DNA of 60,000 nucleotides from Phoronis australis (taxonomy: Eukaryota; Phoronida; Phoronidae): positions 223,968-283,967 of the forward strand of contig NMRA01000052.1 of the NCBI GenBank assembly GCA_002633005.1, written 5' to 3'. This document shows, piece by piece, positions 10,616 to 27,384 of the stretch. The notes beneath the pieces are model-generated. The model ran no database searches and was not told the origin of the DNA. It saw nothing but the letters and a program-made list of their open reading frames with translations. Both the position numbers and the translations under genes were made by a program. Position 1 is the first letter of the stretch, and every line of letters begins with the position of its first letter.

Positions 10616-13600
10616 TTATAGAAGTTCGTCTTCGCAAGCCTCAATAAAAAGCTCCGAAATCCTCTCAAATTTACCACCATTTTGGATTGCATCAACGGTA
10701 TCTCTTACAAAGGCGTCTTTCGGCATGTTGGCCGTTAAATTTGGAACTGATTCATGGTCAACAATCAAAAACGGCAATATCATCATAGCGAACATAACAC
10801 CATACAGTTTCGAAGCACGGAAATGACTGTGAAACTGCTCGTACGTGTAAGGTGGAAAATGGAATTTCAACTCTTTCACGTGCGCCATAAAGTGGTTGTA
10901 ATACAGACGAAGCAAATCCCCCATGTGTTTTTTTCTAGTGTCCCTAGTCGTGCTTGTATATAAGAAACCGACCAAGTCAATCACGGGATTTTGGTAAACA
11001 ACCATCTGAAAATCAAAGAATTTAGTGCATACGGGCTTAGGTTTTCCGTTAACAGTTTCGTATTTGAACATCATATTGCGGCACGTGGTATCTCTCATGC
11101 ATATAGTTGCATAAGGCTCTTTGGGTGCTACCAATTGCTGACAGAGCTTCATCAAATGATCACTTGATTCTGGTTCAAAAAGTTTAGATTTTTCAACAAC
11201 AGACTCGTTTTGAGATCCCTGTGCCGCCATTTTAAGCGAGATGCACATTGACAAATACAACATTTCACCAATCAAGCTATGCATAGCATCGCTGTGCATA
11301 TTTTCATTAAGCGAAAATGCAAATTTGTCAAAACCTTGAGTTGATTTTATAGCAAACGAAAGGGCGTGTAATTTAGCAAATTCTTCCATTACTAGTGCGC
11401 AGTGGTCAAGGTCGAGGCCATCTCTGATGCTCGCCACTTTGTACCCCTCGTATCTGAGGTCATTCATTATAAACCAAGGGGGATATTTTTGATCTTGGAT
11501 AAATCCCGTGACAAATCGCGGAATTGACAGATTTAGCTGTTGGGCTCCGTTCTGTTCAGCATAGCGTTTCATCTCAGGGAACAGCAGCTTGTACGTCTGA
11601 ATCTCTTTGGAGTACACCCCAAGCTTCCTGGTCACTTTGCCGATATCAGTATCGTTGGGAAAGTCTGTCTTTACGACCAAATGGAAATCTTCTTTCTTCT
11701 CTTTTGAACTTGTACGAACTTCAACCGCTACGTGGATACCCATGCAACCGTCCCCTAGAATGATGCGAATTGGATTGAAAACGATGACATAACCTCAAGA
11801 GGTGTCGCTTCATCAGAGTATACGAAGTTATGATGTATGTTAAAATTATGGATTAAAGAATCTAAAAATTCCAGACCTGTCGTGTAAACAGGCTGCTGGG
11901 TGTTCTTTACTCATAGTTAGCACTAAGACAAGTGCGAATTGACTGATTCTTCCACTTAGTCACGTTTCTCGACAAAATGATGCTGGACGGATGAACGCCA
12001 ACGCTCCTTGTTTTTGTCATTCGTACGGATAATTGGTTTTGCGTTAAGTAGAATAATTAATGACTGAAACAGAAAAACTGAGGAGAGCTAGTTTTCACTC
12101 GTTTCTCACTTGCGTACGTGGTGTGACATGTAAAGGTAGACGTTTTTCGAGTGGTCTTTGAATTTACAGAACTATCAAAAGCAGTCTTTCTTAAAAGAAA
12201 CTTCATGTCTTTAAATTTTGTGACATTCATTTAGAATGGTGCATATACCGCCTTCTCAGTCAAAAATTAACTTTTGAATCGAACCACTTGAAGTTATAAT
12301 ATGGGTGTCAGATTACAATTTATTTCTGGGCTGTTGGATAACTGACAAAATTCGATATTGCTCGAGAGTAGACTCAGGAATTGAGCATGATAAGGCCAAA
12401 CAAAAAAATGGTGGGACTCCGGCTGATATCGGCTAGAAGCCAGACCCCACTGAAAGTAGTCAAACAACTTGTCAAATCTGCGACATTTCGCGAGTCTGCA
12501 TACAGAATAAAGTGGATGTTCAAATTTCAGAAATTAAGCCCATAGAATTGTGAGATATGTTACCAGCTTGCAAACGCAGCATCAAATCAATACACTAGTA
12601 ACTTACAAGGTAGTCTCTACACTGTCTGATGCTTTGGTAAGTCTATTTTACATCTTCAAATGATGAAGGAAAGTTTTTCTCCTTAATGTCATCTGAAAAT
12701 GTGAAAGATTTGCGATTGATTGCCAAGACTTGCCTTTTAATTTCAGAAGCAAGAGCAACGCGGAGCATTGAAATACGCCCACAAATGCACCGCAGGGGTG
12801 TTTATTTGTATCATGAAAATGGCCACCAGATGGTGCAAAATACTTGGAATTCATCCAAACTCGACCCTCTCCCACCGCCGTCTTCGGCGAATGAAGTCGA
12901 TTCCGGCGGAACCTACCCAGTCTCCGGACAGTCCTGATTTCAGAGTGGTAATTAAAACATTTTATTGAATCACGATTTAATTTTCTAAACATTTTAGTGT
13001 CGTTTAAGATGTGTTTCGAAATTTTAAATCTAACCGACGTTTTTACCCTGACTGTCTAAGCCCAGTCGCGAATAGCGGAAACTGATTTCATTTCCTCGGA
13101 ATGCCGAATACGATGACACCTAAACATAGTGATGCTAACTCGATTTTATTTTTTGGTAACTGATACTCGTTTCTGTCTTTTCTGTTCCAAACTGATGAAA
13201 GCTTTGTACCGTTGTCATTCATCGATCATTTCGGTCCAGTGTCCGACTCCACTAGAGCCTCTGTGTCGGCTGCGATCGTGAGCTCAGACGTTTTAATGGC
13301 ATCTACATCCCATTTTCTACTACTGGGCATTGACACGGATAGCATGCTTCCTCACAAAATCTTGAACAAGGATAGACTGGTGCAAACTTACTGCAGTCAC
13401 ATCAGTGCATTATCTCAGTCACAATATTTGATGCTGATGCTCATACTTAACATGTGCCTGACAACGAAGTTCCCAGCAATGGTACTTAAACGTTGGAGAA
13501 ACAGTCATGAAATCTCCGTTTCTACCACAGATCGAAGCACGATTCTTCAAAATGGACTGAGCACAACGTGACTCCTGAACTGATCGCTTGCTCCACCGTC

Positions 13601-15615
13601 TGCTACCATACCCGTGTCAATCCACGAACCTGTGCCATTTCTGGGCGATCTTAGGGTTTTTTTGGAAACGCAAAAACTGAAGCATTGTCTGTCTCATTGT
13701 TATTACTACAACTTTTCTAAATACTCAGCGGAACTCAGTTTTCGAGACCACTACGGCTCGCAGTGGATGTAGAACAACTTAATGGTGATGACGTCACACC
13801 AAAATTGATTTTTTTAATTTATGCATTTATTTCTTGATTGAAAATACACAAATTGAAGAAAAGATAGTAAAAACAATACTTAAAATATCACACCAAAATT
13901 GTTCGTAACCGAATTCAAGCATTTTTGACCGTGGTGTGAAGTAATTTTGTCAATCCTCGAAGATTTGAAGCAAGCTTGAAATGTCGTCATAAAGTTTGTT
14001 AAATCGTATAGCTTGGCCAACGCTCAGTCGAGTTACACAACGATCGCGTGGGGAAAGACCGTCTACTTGAAAACGTAAAATCTAATTTATGTTAAAGTGG
14101 GAATCTCTTTTAATGGTGCTTTTATTGCTACTGGAGGGTGTGATAGGTGTATGGTCAGGTGAAAGAACCAACTTTCATTGAATTCATCAAAATAGGGTTT
14201 AGTATCCTTTTAATTGCTTTTGTGAGTTCAGTAACAAGCCGTGGTCCAAAATATGTTCCTGTGCAAAACACATGGTGCAAATCATCTCCAGATTTTCTAA
14301 TTCTTAAACGTTGGCATGTCAACACCATTAGTTTTTTTAGGCATTTACAATGCTTGTTTATTACCCCCAAAAGATTCGTGGACCAAATCCATTAAAATCT
14401 TATCTAATCAAGCAAATAAAGCTGCTTATGCAATTTTTAAGTTAAAGCGAAGATGTGACCTACATGTACCTCGGTCAATAGCCTTTCACCTGTTCGATAA
14501 AATGACTTACCCCTCTTTGTGCGTTGAGATATGGAACTTTAAAGAATATGAACAATTGCAAAATGTATATATCAAGTTCTGTAAACCCATTTTAGGAGTA
14601 GTCAGTTGTTGTTCAAACTCGGCAATTATGGGAGAATGTGGTCGATTCCTATTGTTAACTAAATATTTTGTATTCTGTATAAAATGCTGGTTCAAAATAC
14701 TGGGGATGCCTAGTAATCGTGAGGTAAATGCAGCATATGATATGCTTTTTAGTCAAACCTCGTCGGAAGATCTTCTTATCATTGGGCAAGCTTTGTAAGG
14801 AAGCTTCTGTCTGTATATGGTTTTTCAGATGTATGGATTAATCAGGGTGTGGTGAACCGTTGACGAAGCGTATTTCTTGACAGTTTTTTTCCAGCGTGTC
14901 AGTGACTGTTATTAGCAAGGCTGGCAATCTGCCTTAGTATGCGAGGTTTAAAGCAATGTATTGTCTAGAGAATTATTTAGGAATAGTTAGCATGCCACTT
15001 GTTTTTTTTTTCAGTCTCTGACTATTGCGATGCTCAAATCATTCCGCGTTACTAGAGGAAAGAGGTCACCAGATAAATATTCCCTATGAAAATACGTTGT
15101 GTGATTTATCGGTATGTAATTCGGGAGTGTGCAGAGGACGAATACCATGTTGTGTTAGTTTGCAGTGCGTAAAAGGAGCTTCGGGTAAAGTACTTAGCCT
15201 AAGTGACCGCTTTCGTCATTCTCTCACAACATCTAAATTTGAATCTCTCATGAGAACTCCGGATACCCTGCTTCTAAAATTCGTCCACCATGCTCTCAAG
15301 CGTAACAACTTACTGACCATTTTTAAGGCACCTGACAATGTACTGTCTTCTACATGTAATAATTTGGGTCTATGGCCATATGTATATACTTCAGTAAAGA
15401 TATAGGTCTACGTTGCAAGTCAGTTACCCCGTAGTGTGGTTACGATATATTCAATTAATTCCTGGACACATACCTTTCCTTAAGAAATCCTCACAATCAA
15501 TATTCTCAATGACAAGACCATCATCACCAGTGAGCTCTTGCAACGCAACTTCAATCGTAGTTCTGTTCGCGTAGACGAGTTCCTTTCCACAAACCTGGGT
15601 CATCTTTTGCGCCAT
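10616..15615 (-). CDS. EcKL/CHK kinase-like protein (ecdysteroid kinase-like family), two exons
   Basis: Exon 1 (15474-15615, donor GTATGTG) begins MAQKMTQVCG; exon 2 (10616-11793, acceptor CTTGAG) supplies the rest. Both give phase 1, for 439 aa, a normal family length. Landmarks: lysine in HLVVK (residue 89), PWFIMNDL with the hinge-like ND (158-159), FAKLHALSF (usually KLHA in this family), a catalytic-loop-like MRDTTCRN (Asp282, Asn287) and FFDFQ with Asp308 for the DFG-like metal site. The family normally has HGD before the catalytic Asp; here His and Gly are replaced by Met and Arg. Relatives phosphorylate small molecules such as ecdysteroids in insects; the substrate here is unknown. 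The 3.7-kb intron hosts an opposite-strand LINE fragment. The exon-1 call rests on phase, splice sites and a family-like leader. Confidence 0.88.
11794..14289. other. EcKL intron, proximal part
   Basis: Intronic sequence between the two coding exons, AT-rich. Short open frames (for example 13212-13571 plus strand) show no recognisable domain, and I regard them as chance. Confidence 0.5.
14290..15405 (+). mobile_element. LINE remnant (non-LTR retrotransposon, post-reverse-transcriptase region)
   Basis: The plus-strand frame 14316-14798 reads DSWTKSIKILSNQANKAAY, then LKRRC and FDKMTYPSLC followed by EIWNF, the conserved region after the catalytic part of CR1/Jockey-like reverse transcriptases. 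It continues with YFVFCIKCWFKILGM. After a stop, frames at 14815 (YGFSDVWINQGV) and 15160-15405 resemble the last part of the same protein. Stops and frameshifts make it a dead fragment. The same order of motifs occurs in the minus-strand copy at 19553-21060. It lies antisense in the EcKL intron. Confidence 0.85.
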
Positions 15616-15837
15616 GTTAAAACCTGTCTTGTTCAATCACTGACATCAAGTTGTGAGCCAGCTTGGCTGACCTAATTCAAACGACAGCAGTTTTAGTGCA
15701 ACAGCAGTGGGTTACATAGTTCACTGCTTTCCGAGTGATAAAAATGAGGCGATTCAAACAATTTAGGCCCCTTATCTCAATGCATTTGGACAATTTAGTG
15801 AGTGAGCACCGTCTTGCCGGGGAATATAGCCCTATGG

Positions 15838-16310
15838 GCTTGGTGCAGCTTTGCGCCGATCATGGGTAAAAACATGGCCAACTAATCTAACAAAAACTGG
15901 GGTCATTAAAAAATACACTCTTCCTTGAATAAACTAAGTTATTAACCGGTGTTGGAAAAATAGGCGTTCTGCCGGTTATTCTGCTGCTGCAGTGAGTTGT
16001 GGAGAGATCTTATTATCAAGGAGTTTTCTTATATGCCTAGGCGGCTTTCGCCGACATGAAATACAGCGTCACCTATTGGCTAGTGTCATTTTTGCCGTTT
16101 CTTTAATCAATTTCCCTAAGGTTGCGTACATGTCACAACGAATTATCGGTACTGGTTTCATTTTGTTAACAGTTTTTAATATTTTAGTACCAGCAAATCG
16201 AATTTCGGAACAAGTTTTGCTACTGCGAAGCTGTCGTGAGTCATCTCCCACTAAGAGATGTCGAAAAAATTTAGGACGGAAATCATGGACGCGCGTCACG
16301 ATCGTCAGTA
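15838..16310. repeat. Dispersed ~450-bp repeat, copy 1
   Basis: From GCAGCTTTGCGCCGATC onward this matches 29508-29945 in the same orientation; shared blocks include TTAACGGTGTTGGAAAAA-like sequence, GTCACCTATTGGC and GGTTGCGTA followed by ATGTCACAAC. There is no clear terminal inverted repeat or protein. It begins about 220 bp upstream of the EcKL start codon, so it may overlap that gene's promoter. Confidence 0.75.
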
Positions 16311-17070
16311 CTGTTCTTAAGACTGTAAACAATGAACAAGTAACAAGGGATCGCGTTAGAAAGAAGAACAAGCGGAAAGAATGAAAATGACAATCACTAA
16401 AAGAAAAATCGAGTGTGGGGAATGCGGAACATGTGAACGTGGAAGACTTACTGTTACAAGAATAAGGGGTAAATTCTAGTTGACGGTGGGGAAACAATTG
16501 AGTAAAATCGAGTGATGATGTTCCCTCGGAGGGAGAATCAAAGATAAAAGACATGCCCAAATAAAATCGTCTAGTGAATCAAATGAAAGATACGGTCGGC
16601 GTTGTGCGAGTTCATTACACCTCAAATTCTTAAAATCCTGAAAATTTAAGATTCCGGATATGCTTGTTTTCGGGCTTGTACTTAAGGCATGTCTCTCATA
16701 TGGCTCCGGCTCACCGCCTGGGTACAGGATCTAATCTCCAAATTCAGACTTAGACTGAAATTCCACAAATCATGCGGAATGACTCGAGTACTAAGTTGTA
16801 AATTTACTCCAATCCTCAGTGGCATGTAACTGGTGAATTTTCAAGTCGAGTTTGGCGTTTTGCGATAAGACACCGGGGCTAGAGTTTTCCTACGAAAGAA
16901 GCACCTTTTCCGATTACATTCCTTATGAAACGACCATATTTCATATTTCATTTAGGTCCGTTGTGTTACGCATGACACACAGAATCAACCGACTGAAAAG
17001 CGAATGTTTCGCCATTCTGCGTTCAGGACCTTGGGAGTCTCGTGCCACTAGCAAAGTGGCGGTAACTGAA
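16311..17070. other. No recognisable feature
   Basis: Intergenic sequence upstream of the EcKL gene. The minus-strand open frame of 163 codons at 16069-16560 crosses the dispersed repeat and has low-complexity F/S-rich content, so it is not called. Confidence 0.4.
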
Positions 17071-18683
17071 TTGACCTGACTGATGGCTTAACTAACCAAT
17101 CAGAACGTAGCATTCTCGACACACCTTCGTCTGCGTTTCCAAGCCGCCGTTTTACCCGACAAACAATGTCTTTGTCGGTAAAGATTATTTTAGTCTATAG
17201 CTCAAAAAATTGTTCCATAAAAATGGTGAAACGGTGTTGATATGGCGTGTGTAGTTCTGACTGCCGTTATAAGCTAAAGAGAATATCCCGTCATTTTTGG
17301 GCATTACCTAAGTTGAAAAGTGATGTCGAGTGTGTAAAGGATGGATCAAACTGTGTGAACGGCCACACGATACACGAGCAGCTACATTTAACAATGTTGC
17401 TGGATTACTCTAAAGTTAAACACAAATATATTTGTTACAAGACACGTACTTTTCAGTTTGGTGACTATACTGTAGGTCTATCCGCTTTTGACTCCGGAGT
17501 TTCACTCGTGTGGCGGCCTCTGTCTCTTGTTTTTAAGGCCATTTTTTATTATTTTTCATTTATTTCGACCTATAGAGGACATCGTTATGTTTCGTAGCGC
17601 AGGTACATTTTTTTGTTATTCATATACCCATACTCCGTAGGCTGGCGAACAACCGAACTTCTCACCAAAATTTATAGATTCGATCGGCACATGCTAGGAG
17701 GGCACTAAATTACTGAACTCAAAGCTTCGTTCGAGCTGTTGTCACGAAAAAATAAACAGTTGAATTACTTTTTGATGAGAACTTCTACGCCTGTAGAGTT
17801 AAGGAGAGCTCATTTTGTAGTTGTTCAAACACGATACGTGGATTTATGAAGCTTTAAAAACAATGTTAGTTACTTTGGTAAATGGCCACTTTTTGCCACT
17901 ACACCAAACTCGTCATCTTTTGTCACCATACCACAGCTTGGTGATCATGCTACGATTAAAATTAAATTACCTTTATGCAATGAAACTACAAAAAATATGA
18001 AGCCTAACTTAAATGTCTTTATGGTGCACTGAATACGTTAATTTGACTTTTGGACACAGCTTTAGACCTACCTGAGCTAACTGCTTGCCTAGGATAAGAT
18101 GAGTATATGCCTGAGCTACCGACCTGATTTTTTAATCAAAATATTTCGCTCGAAGATCAGAAAAGTGTAAACAGTGCTATCGACTAAATCTACTTTACTC
18201 GGAGAATACAATCATTTGTGACCCACTTTTCATTTGGCGGAAATTAGCAGAAGGCAGAATAAAAGTATCCGTGAATCTTCACTGATTTTGTTCGAAGTAT
18301 CCTGAAGTCTATGCCATCGTACAGATAATTCGACTTTAAGGTAAATACACAGCTTTACATGAACATGTCGGATCAGTGGCCTTGTCAGTTTTCACGTGAA
18401 GGTGAACCCCGTGTGGGGTTCTTCAGATTTTTGCTGGCTCCGAAATACTTTTCCTCGGATACTTTTTTTTCATCGTCGCAGCTTTGCAACTTCCCAAGTC
18501 ATAAACGTACGATTCTCAGCTGAAAAATACCGCCTGATGTCTTTGTCAAAGCGTTTTGCAAAAAACACCCATCAATTCCACCGGGAACGTCGTTTAGCAA
18601 CTGTGTATTTGCCTCTGACACCTTGCTCGTTTGTCGGGTGTCACGTGACTTTTCGCAAGGAGGCGGAGCTTGCGATAGGTCAA
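17071..18683. mobile_element. Long (1.6-kb) relative of the TTGACCTAT-ended element
   Basis: The left end TTGACCTGA and the right end (reverse-complemented) TTGACCTATCGC match the termini of the 175-bp MITE at 53263-53437. The left subterminal block (ACCAATCAGAACG, GACACACCTTCG, TTTCCAAGC) and right block (TTCGCAAGGAGGCGGAGC) are also shared. The shorter copy looks like an internal-deletion derivative. No transposase frame was recognised inside. The outer TTAA sites are eroded. Confidence 0.65.
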
Positions 18684-19189
18684 TTAGTGATTGGTCTGTA
18701 CAGATGAATTATAAGAATTCCCTGCAAGGGAAGATTTCTCACCGCGAATGTCTTTCGAGCACAGAGCGCAGGCTCCATAGAGTTTTGATTGCACATTGCG
18801 TGAGTAAGCGAAAAGATTATGGAAAATACGTTCCGATGACGTATAACTACGGATGCTCACGAGAGCGAAATCTGAAAAGTGATTTCAGTGCACCGATAGG
18901 ACTAATACTACGCTGAACTCATCTCATTATATATTTTGGGTTTATTTTTTTATCGTTCTTCACTGATTTTAGTTTCAATCGCGTGATTTTCGCAAGAAAG
19001 TCTGTCTAAGGAACGCTCTCCAGTACTCATATTTGTAGGAAGTAGTTTCGTTGCTTCTAGAGGAAATTGCCCTCGGTGCTGCGATTTGTATCGACAGCGA
19101 ACGGAGGAACGCATACCATGCAGTACTTAGCCTACACGAACACATTATCCTCTGCACGGTACGCAACAATAATATCATGATTACCACTC
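18684..19189. other. No recognisable feature
   Basis: Intergenic sequence. Open frames here lack domains. Confidence 0.35.
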
Positions 19190-19480
19190 ATTGCTTTCTC
19201 ATTTTCCATGAGTTTCTCAAAAATGTTGTTTTTATTTTAAAAATGATAGTGTCCCTTTAAATATTATTTTCATTTTCCACGGGTTTTTTTATTTTAAATA
19301 TTATCACTTGTAATGCGTTTTTAGAAATATTCTTATTGTCCGTTATCTTTAACACATTAATTTCGTTTTTTCGTGAGCTTTTTACGACATTATTTTGATT
19401 TTCAATGCGATTTTAGATTTTTAAGACTCGTCTTCTATAAGTTTTTTAGGATATTGTTTTCCTTCCTTCTTCTTCTTCCT
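19190..19480. repeat. AT-rich minisatellite, left block
   Basis: Imperfect units of roughly 40 bp containing TTTTCATTTTCCAYGRGTTTT. The last part (CTTTTTACGACATTATTTTG and following) recurs nearly unchanged at 21067-21140, on the other side of the LINE remnant. Confidence 0.65.
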
Positions 19481-19552
19481 TTATTTGTACTCATGGCCAT
19501 CAGCCCAAAGTACAACAAACAGGCAAACAAGATTATTGGATTGCCATACACA

Positions 19553-21060
19553 CTAGTCAGTAATACACAAGCGGTTTCGTTTTTTAGATGCGTAGTATAC
19601 ATATTTCACAACTGAGATATCGGGATTACATAATAGTCTAATAAATTTAAGCAAATAGGGACTTGTCCAGAGGCTCTCACTTATAAACTTATCTCTGATT
19701 TCGGAAAAAGCGTCGCAATTTAACAAAAAGTGATATTCATCCTCGGCCCAACTCCTCAACCATAATGTACACACTCTGTCTTGATGTATCACATTTACGT
19801 GACAACCAGTTTCTACTTCTAGTCTGTGGTTTGCACATCGAAAACATGTAAAACTTTGCATGAACACTCTTGGAAGGTTTTCAATTTCTAAATAGTTTTC
19901 ATATTTAAATACAACCTTAAAATTTTTGTAATAATTTAACTTAAAATTGGAATCAACAACCTGTTGTGAGAAAATATTTACAAACGACTCTTGACACGCT
20001 ACTCCTTGGTTTAACCAAACATCATAGAAACCATACATTGACAATAAATTGCGGACTGAGCTTAGTTACACAATTATACATATGTCTACCATTTTCATCT
20101 AGTCTGTACAACATGTTGTAAGCGGCCCTTGGATAACGTTCCTGTGTCATATTCAAAATTTTAAACCAGTATTTTATACAGCTAACAAAGTATCTCGAAC
20201 AGTGCTGCAGTGGGGCGTAGGAGCATGTAGGCGCAGCCAACCACCTCTTGTCATTTGAACGTAGCGCCTACACACCGTAAGTTACGTTCAGTGCTCAAGG
20301 TGATACGGTTGACTTTGGGCGCCTACTTACCTCTAACTTTACCACTACAGCACTGATCTCGTAAACATAGGGTATCTGCCACATTCACCCAATGCTGCAG
20401 CGTTAGAGCAAGAACTGCCAAGTCCCAGGGTCCATTTACAAAATTTTAAATGATTTTTTCGAAACACTCGCATTCTTTAAAACCCCAAATCTCAGCACTA
20501 TAACGCAATGTTGGGTACACCAGTTTATCAAATAACTGAAAGGTAAGTGATGGGGGCATATCGCGACATCTACGCTGTAGTTTCAAAACACGTGATGCAG
20601 CTTTATTTGCTTGACAAGAGGGTTTTTGTCGCCTTCGACCATGACAATTTAGGTGTGATAAAAACACCAAGATATTTATGATGAGACTTGCTGTTTGTTT
20701 AAAAACCATTTCTCATAGTGTCTTAAGGGTCCTCCATTTATAAATACAGTTATTTTGGTTTTCTTTAAATTCACAGCTATACCCCATGAATCATAATAAT
20801 CATTGAGACACTTCAACACGTTGCAAGTTAGACACTGTTAGAGAGCACAAAACCATGTCATCTGCACATAATAGTGAATTGATATTTGTAGCATTCTCAT
20901 CTAAGTAGATGCTATTTATGTCACTAAATGAATTGAGTTTTTAGAAAAACTCAATGAGATACAAAACAAATAGTAGAGGGCTTATCATACAGCCTTTTCG
21001 AGTACCAATAGTGCAATAAAATAAGTCTGTTAAACCATCACGTGTTTTAACACATGATCT
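19553..21060 (-). mobile_element. LINE remnant with reverse-transcriptase motifs, interrupted by a MITE
   Basis: Read on the minus strand from about 21050 downward: GTRKGCMISPLLFVLYLIEF, then LLCADDMVLCS (the catalytic YADD box region with Cys for the aromatic residue) and DYYDSWGIAVNLKKTKITVF. Next come CQANKAASRVLKLQRRCRD and FDKLVYPTL with EIWGFKE (20446-20709), GECGRYPMFTR, a MITE insertion (20200-20355), YFVSCIKYWFKILNM, and finally the Cys/His-containing tail in 19553-20044 (FRCANHRLEVETG and EYHFLLNCD). Several frameshifts and stops show that it is inactive. It is the most complete LINE copy in the window. Confidence 0.9.
20200..20355. mobile_element. hAT-like MITE, copy 1 (156 bp)
   Basis: The ends CAGTGCTGCAGTGG and (reverse-complemented) CAGTGCTGTAGTGG are inverted repeats. 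Flanking octamers are ATCTCGAA (20192-20199) and ATCTCGTA (20356-20363), an 8-bp target duplication with one mismatch, as in the hAT superfamily. It splits the LINE remnant; removing it restores the LINE reading order. A second copy is at 24215-24338. Confidence 0.88.
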
Positions 21061-21064
21061 CAAC

Positions 21065-21365
21065 TTGAGAGCTTTTTACGACATTATTTTGATATTCAAT
21101 GCGATTTTAGTTTTTTAACACTCATCTTTTATAAGTTTTATATTGTATAGTTTTCATTTTCTATGAGTTTTAGGTTATAGTTTTCATTTTCCAGTTGATT
21201 TCCATTAGATATTTTTTTAAATTTTCTGTTAGCTTTTGGGATGTTAATTTATTTTCATACCTTTTTAAGATATTGCTTTCATCTTCCATGCATTTTTAGA
21301 ATATCCTGTTCCTTTGCTGTAAGTTTTTAGTTGGAAATTATTTTCATCTTACACGAGTTTGTAAT
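21065..21365. repeat. AT-rich minisatellite, right block
   Basis: Units with TTTTCATTTTCYATGAGTTTT continue the pattern seen at 19190-19480. About 75 bp here duplicates 19374-19450, flanking the LINE remnant on both sides. Confidence 0.65.
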
Positions 21366-21740
21366 AAGTTACCGTTGTGTTGTAAAGCATAGTGAATGAA
21401 TAAAAAGTAACTGGTGATATGTATCGCGAAAAGATGGCCTTTTCTCTGATTTTTACCTTTTTAATTTCCATGGTATTTCTGTGCACGGAAGACATTTTCG
21501 TCAATTCCCAGATTGTCCAGGATGAGGGGGAAGCCTTTTAGTCTGAAGCATCATTTTTGATTTGTGTGCTTAAGAAGCGGTAATGAAATAAAGTGTTTTC
21601 GATTAATCAAGTTACCATTACCTCCAGTGTACTGTCTCTAACGTGGTGTTTTGAAAATATCTGGTGTTCAGACCAAATCTCTTTTCGAACACAATAGGCA
21701 AATGAAAGCACGATTCATCACACGTACTGCCATCGGGTCA
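21366..21740. other. Short intergenic interval
   Basis: Downstream of the fibrinogen-domain gene. Nothing recognisable. Confidence 0.35.
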
Positions 21741-21746
21741 TTTATT
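21741..21746 (-). terminator. Polyadenylation signal AATAAA
   Basis: Minus-strand AATAAA about 38 nt beyond the stop codon of the fibrinogen-related gene, implying a short 3' UTR. Confidence 0.65.
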
Positions 21747-21783
21747 TGAAATAAATTCATTCACGAGTACATGCATATACTTG

Positions 21784-27384
<5,601 letters not shown>

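Noticed and set aside
13212-13571. 119-codon plus-strand frame in the EcKL intron
   Set aside because: No domain, no repeat homology in the window, and antisense to a supported gene.
16069-16560. 163-codon minus-strand frame
   Set aside because: Crosses a dispersed repeat, is F/S/T-rich, and its counterpart in the 29.5-kb copy of the repeat is not kept open.
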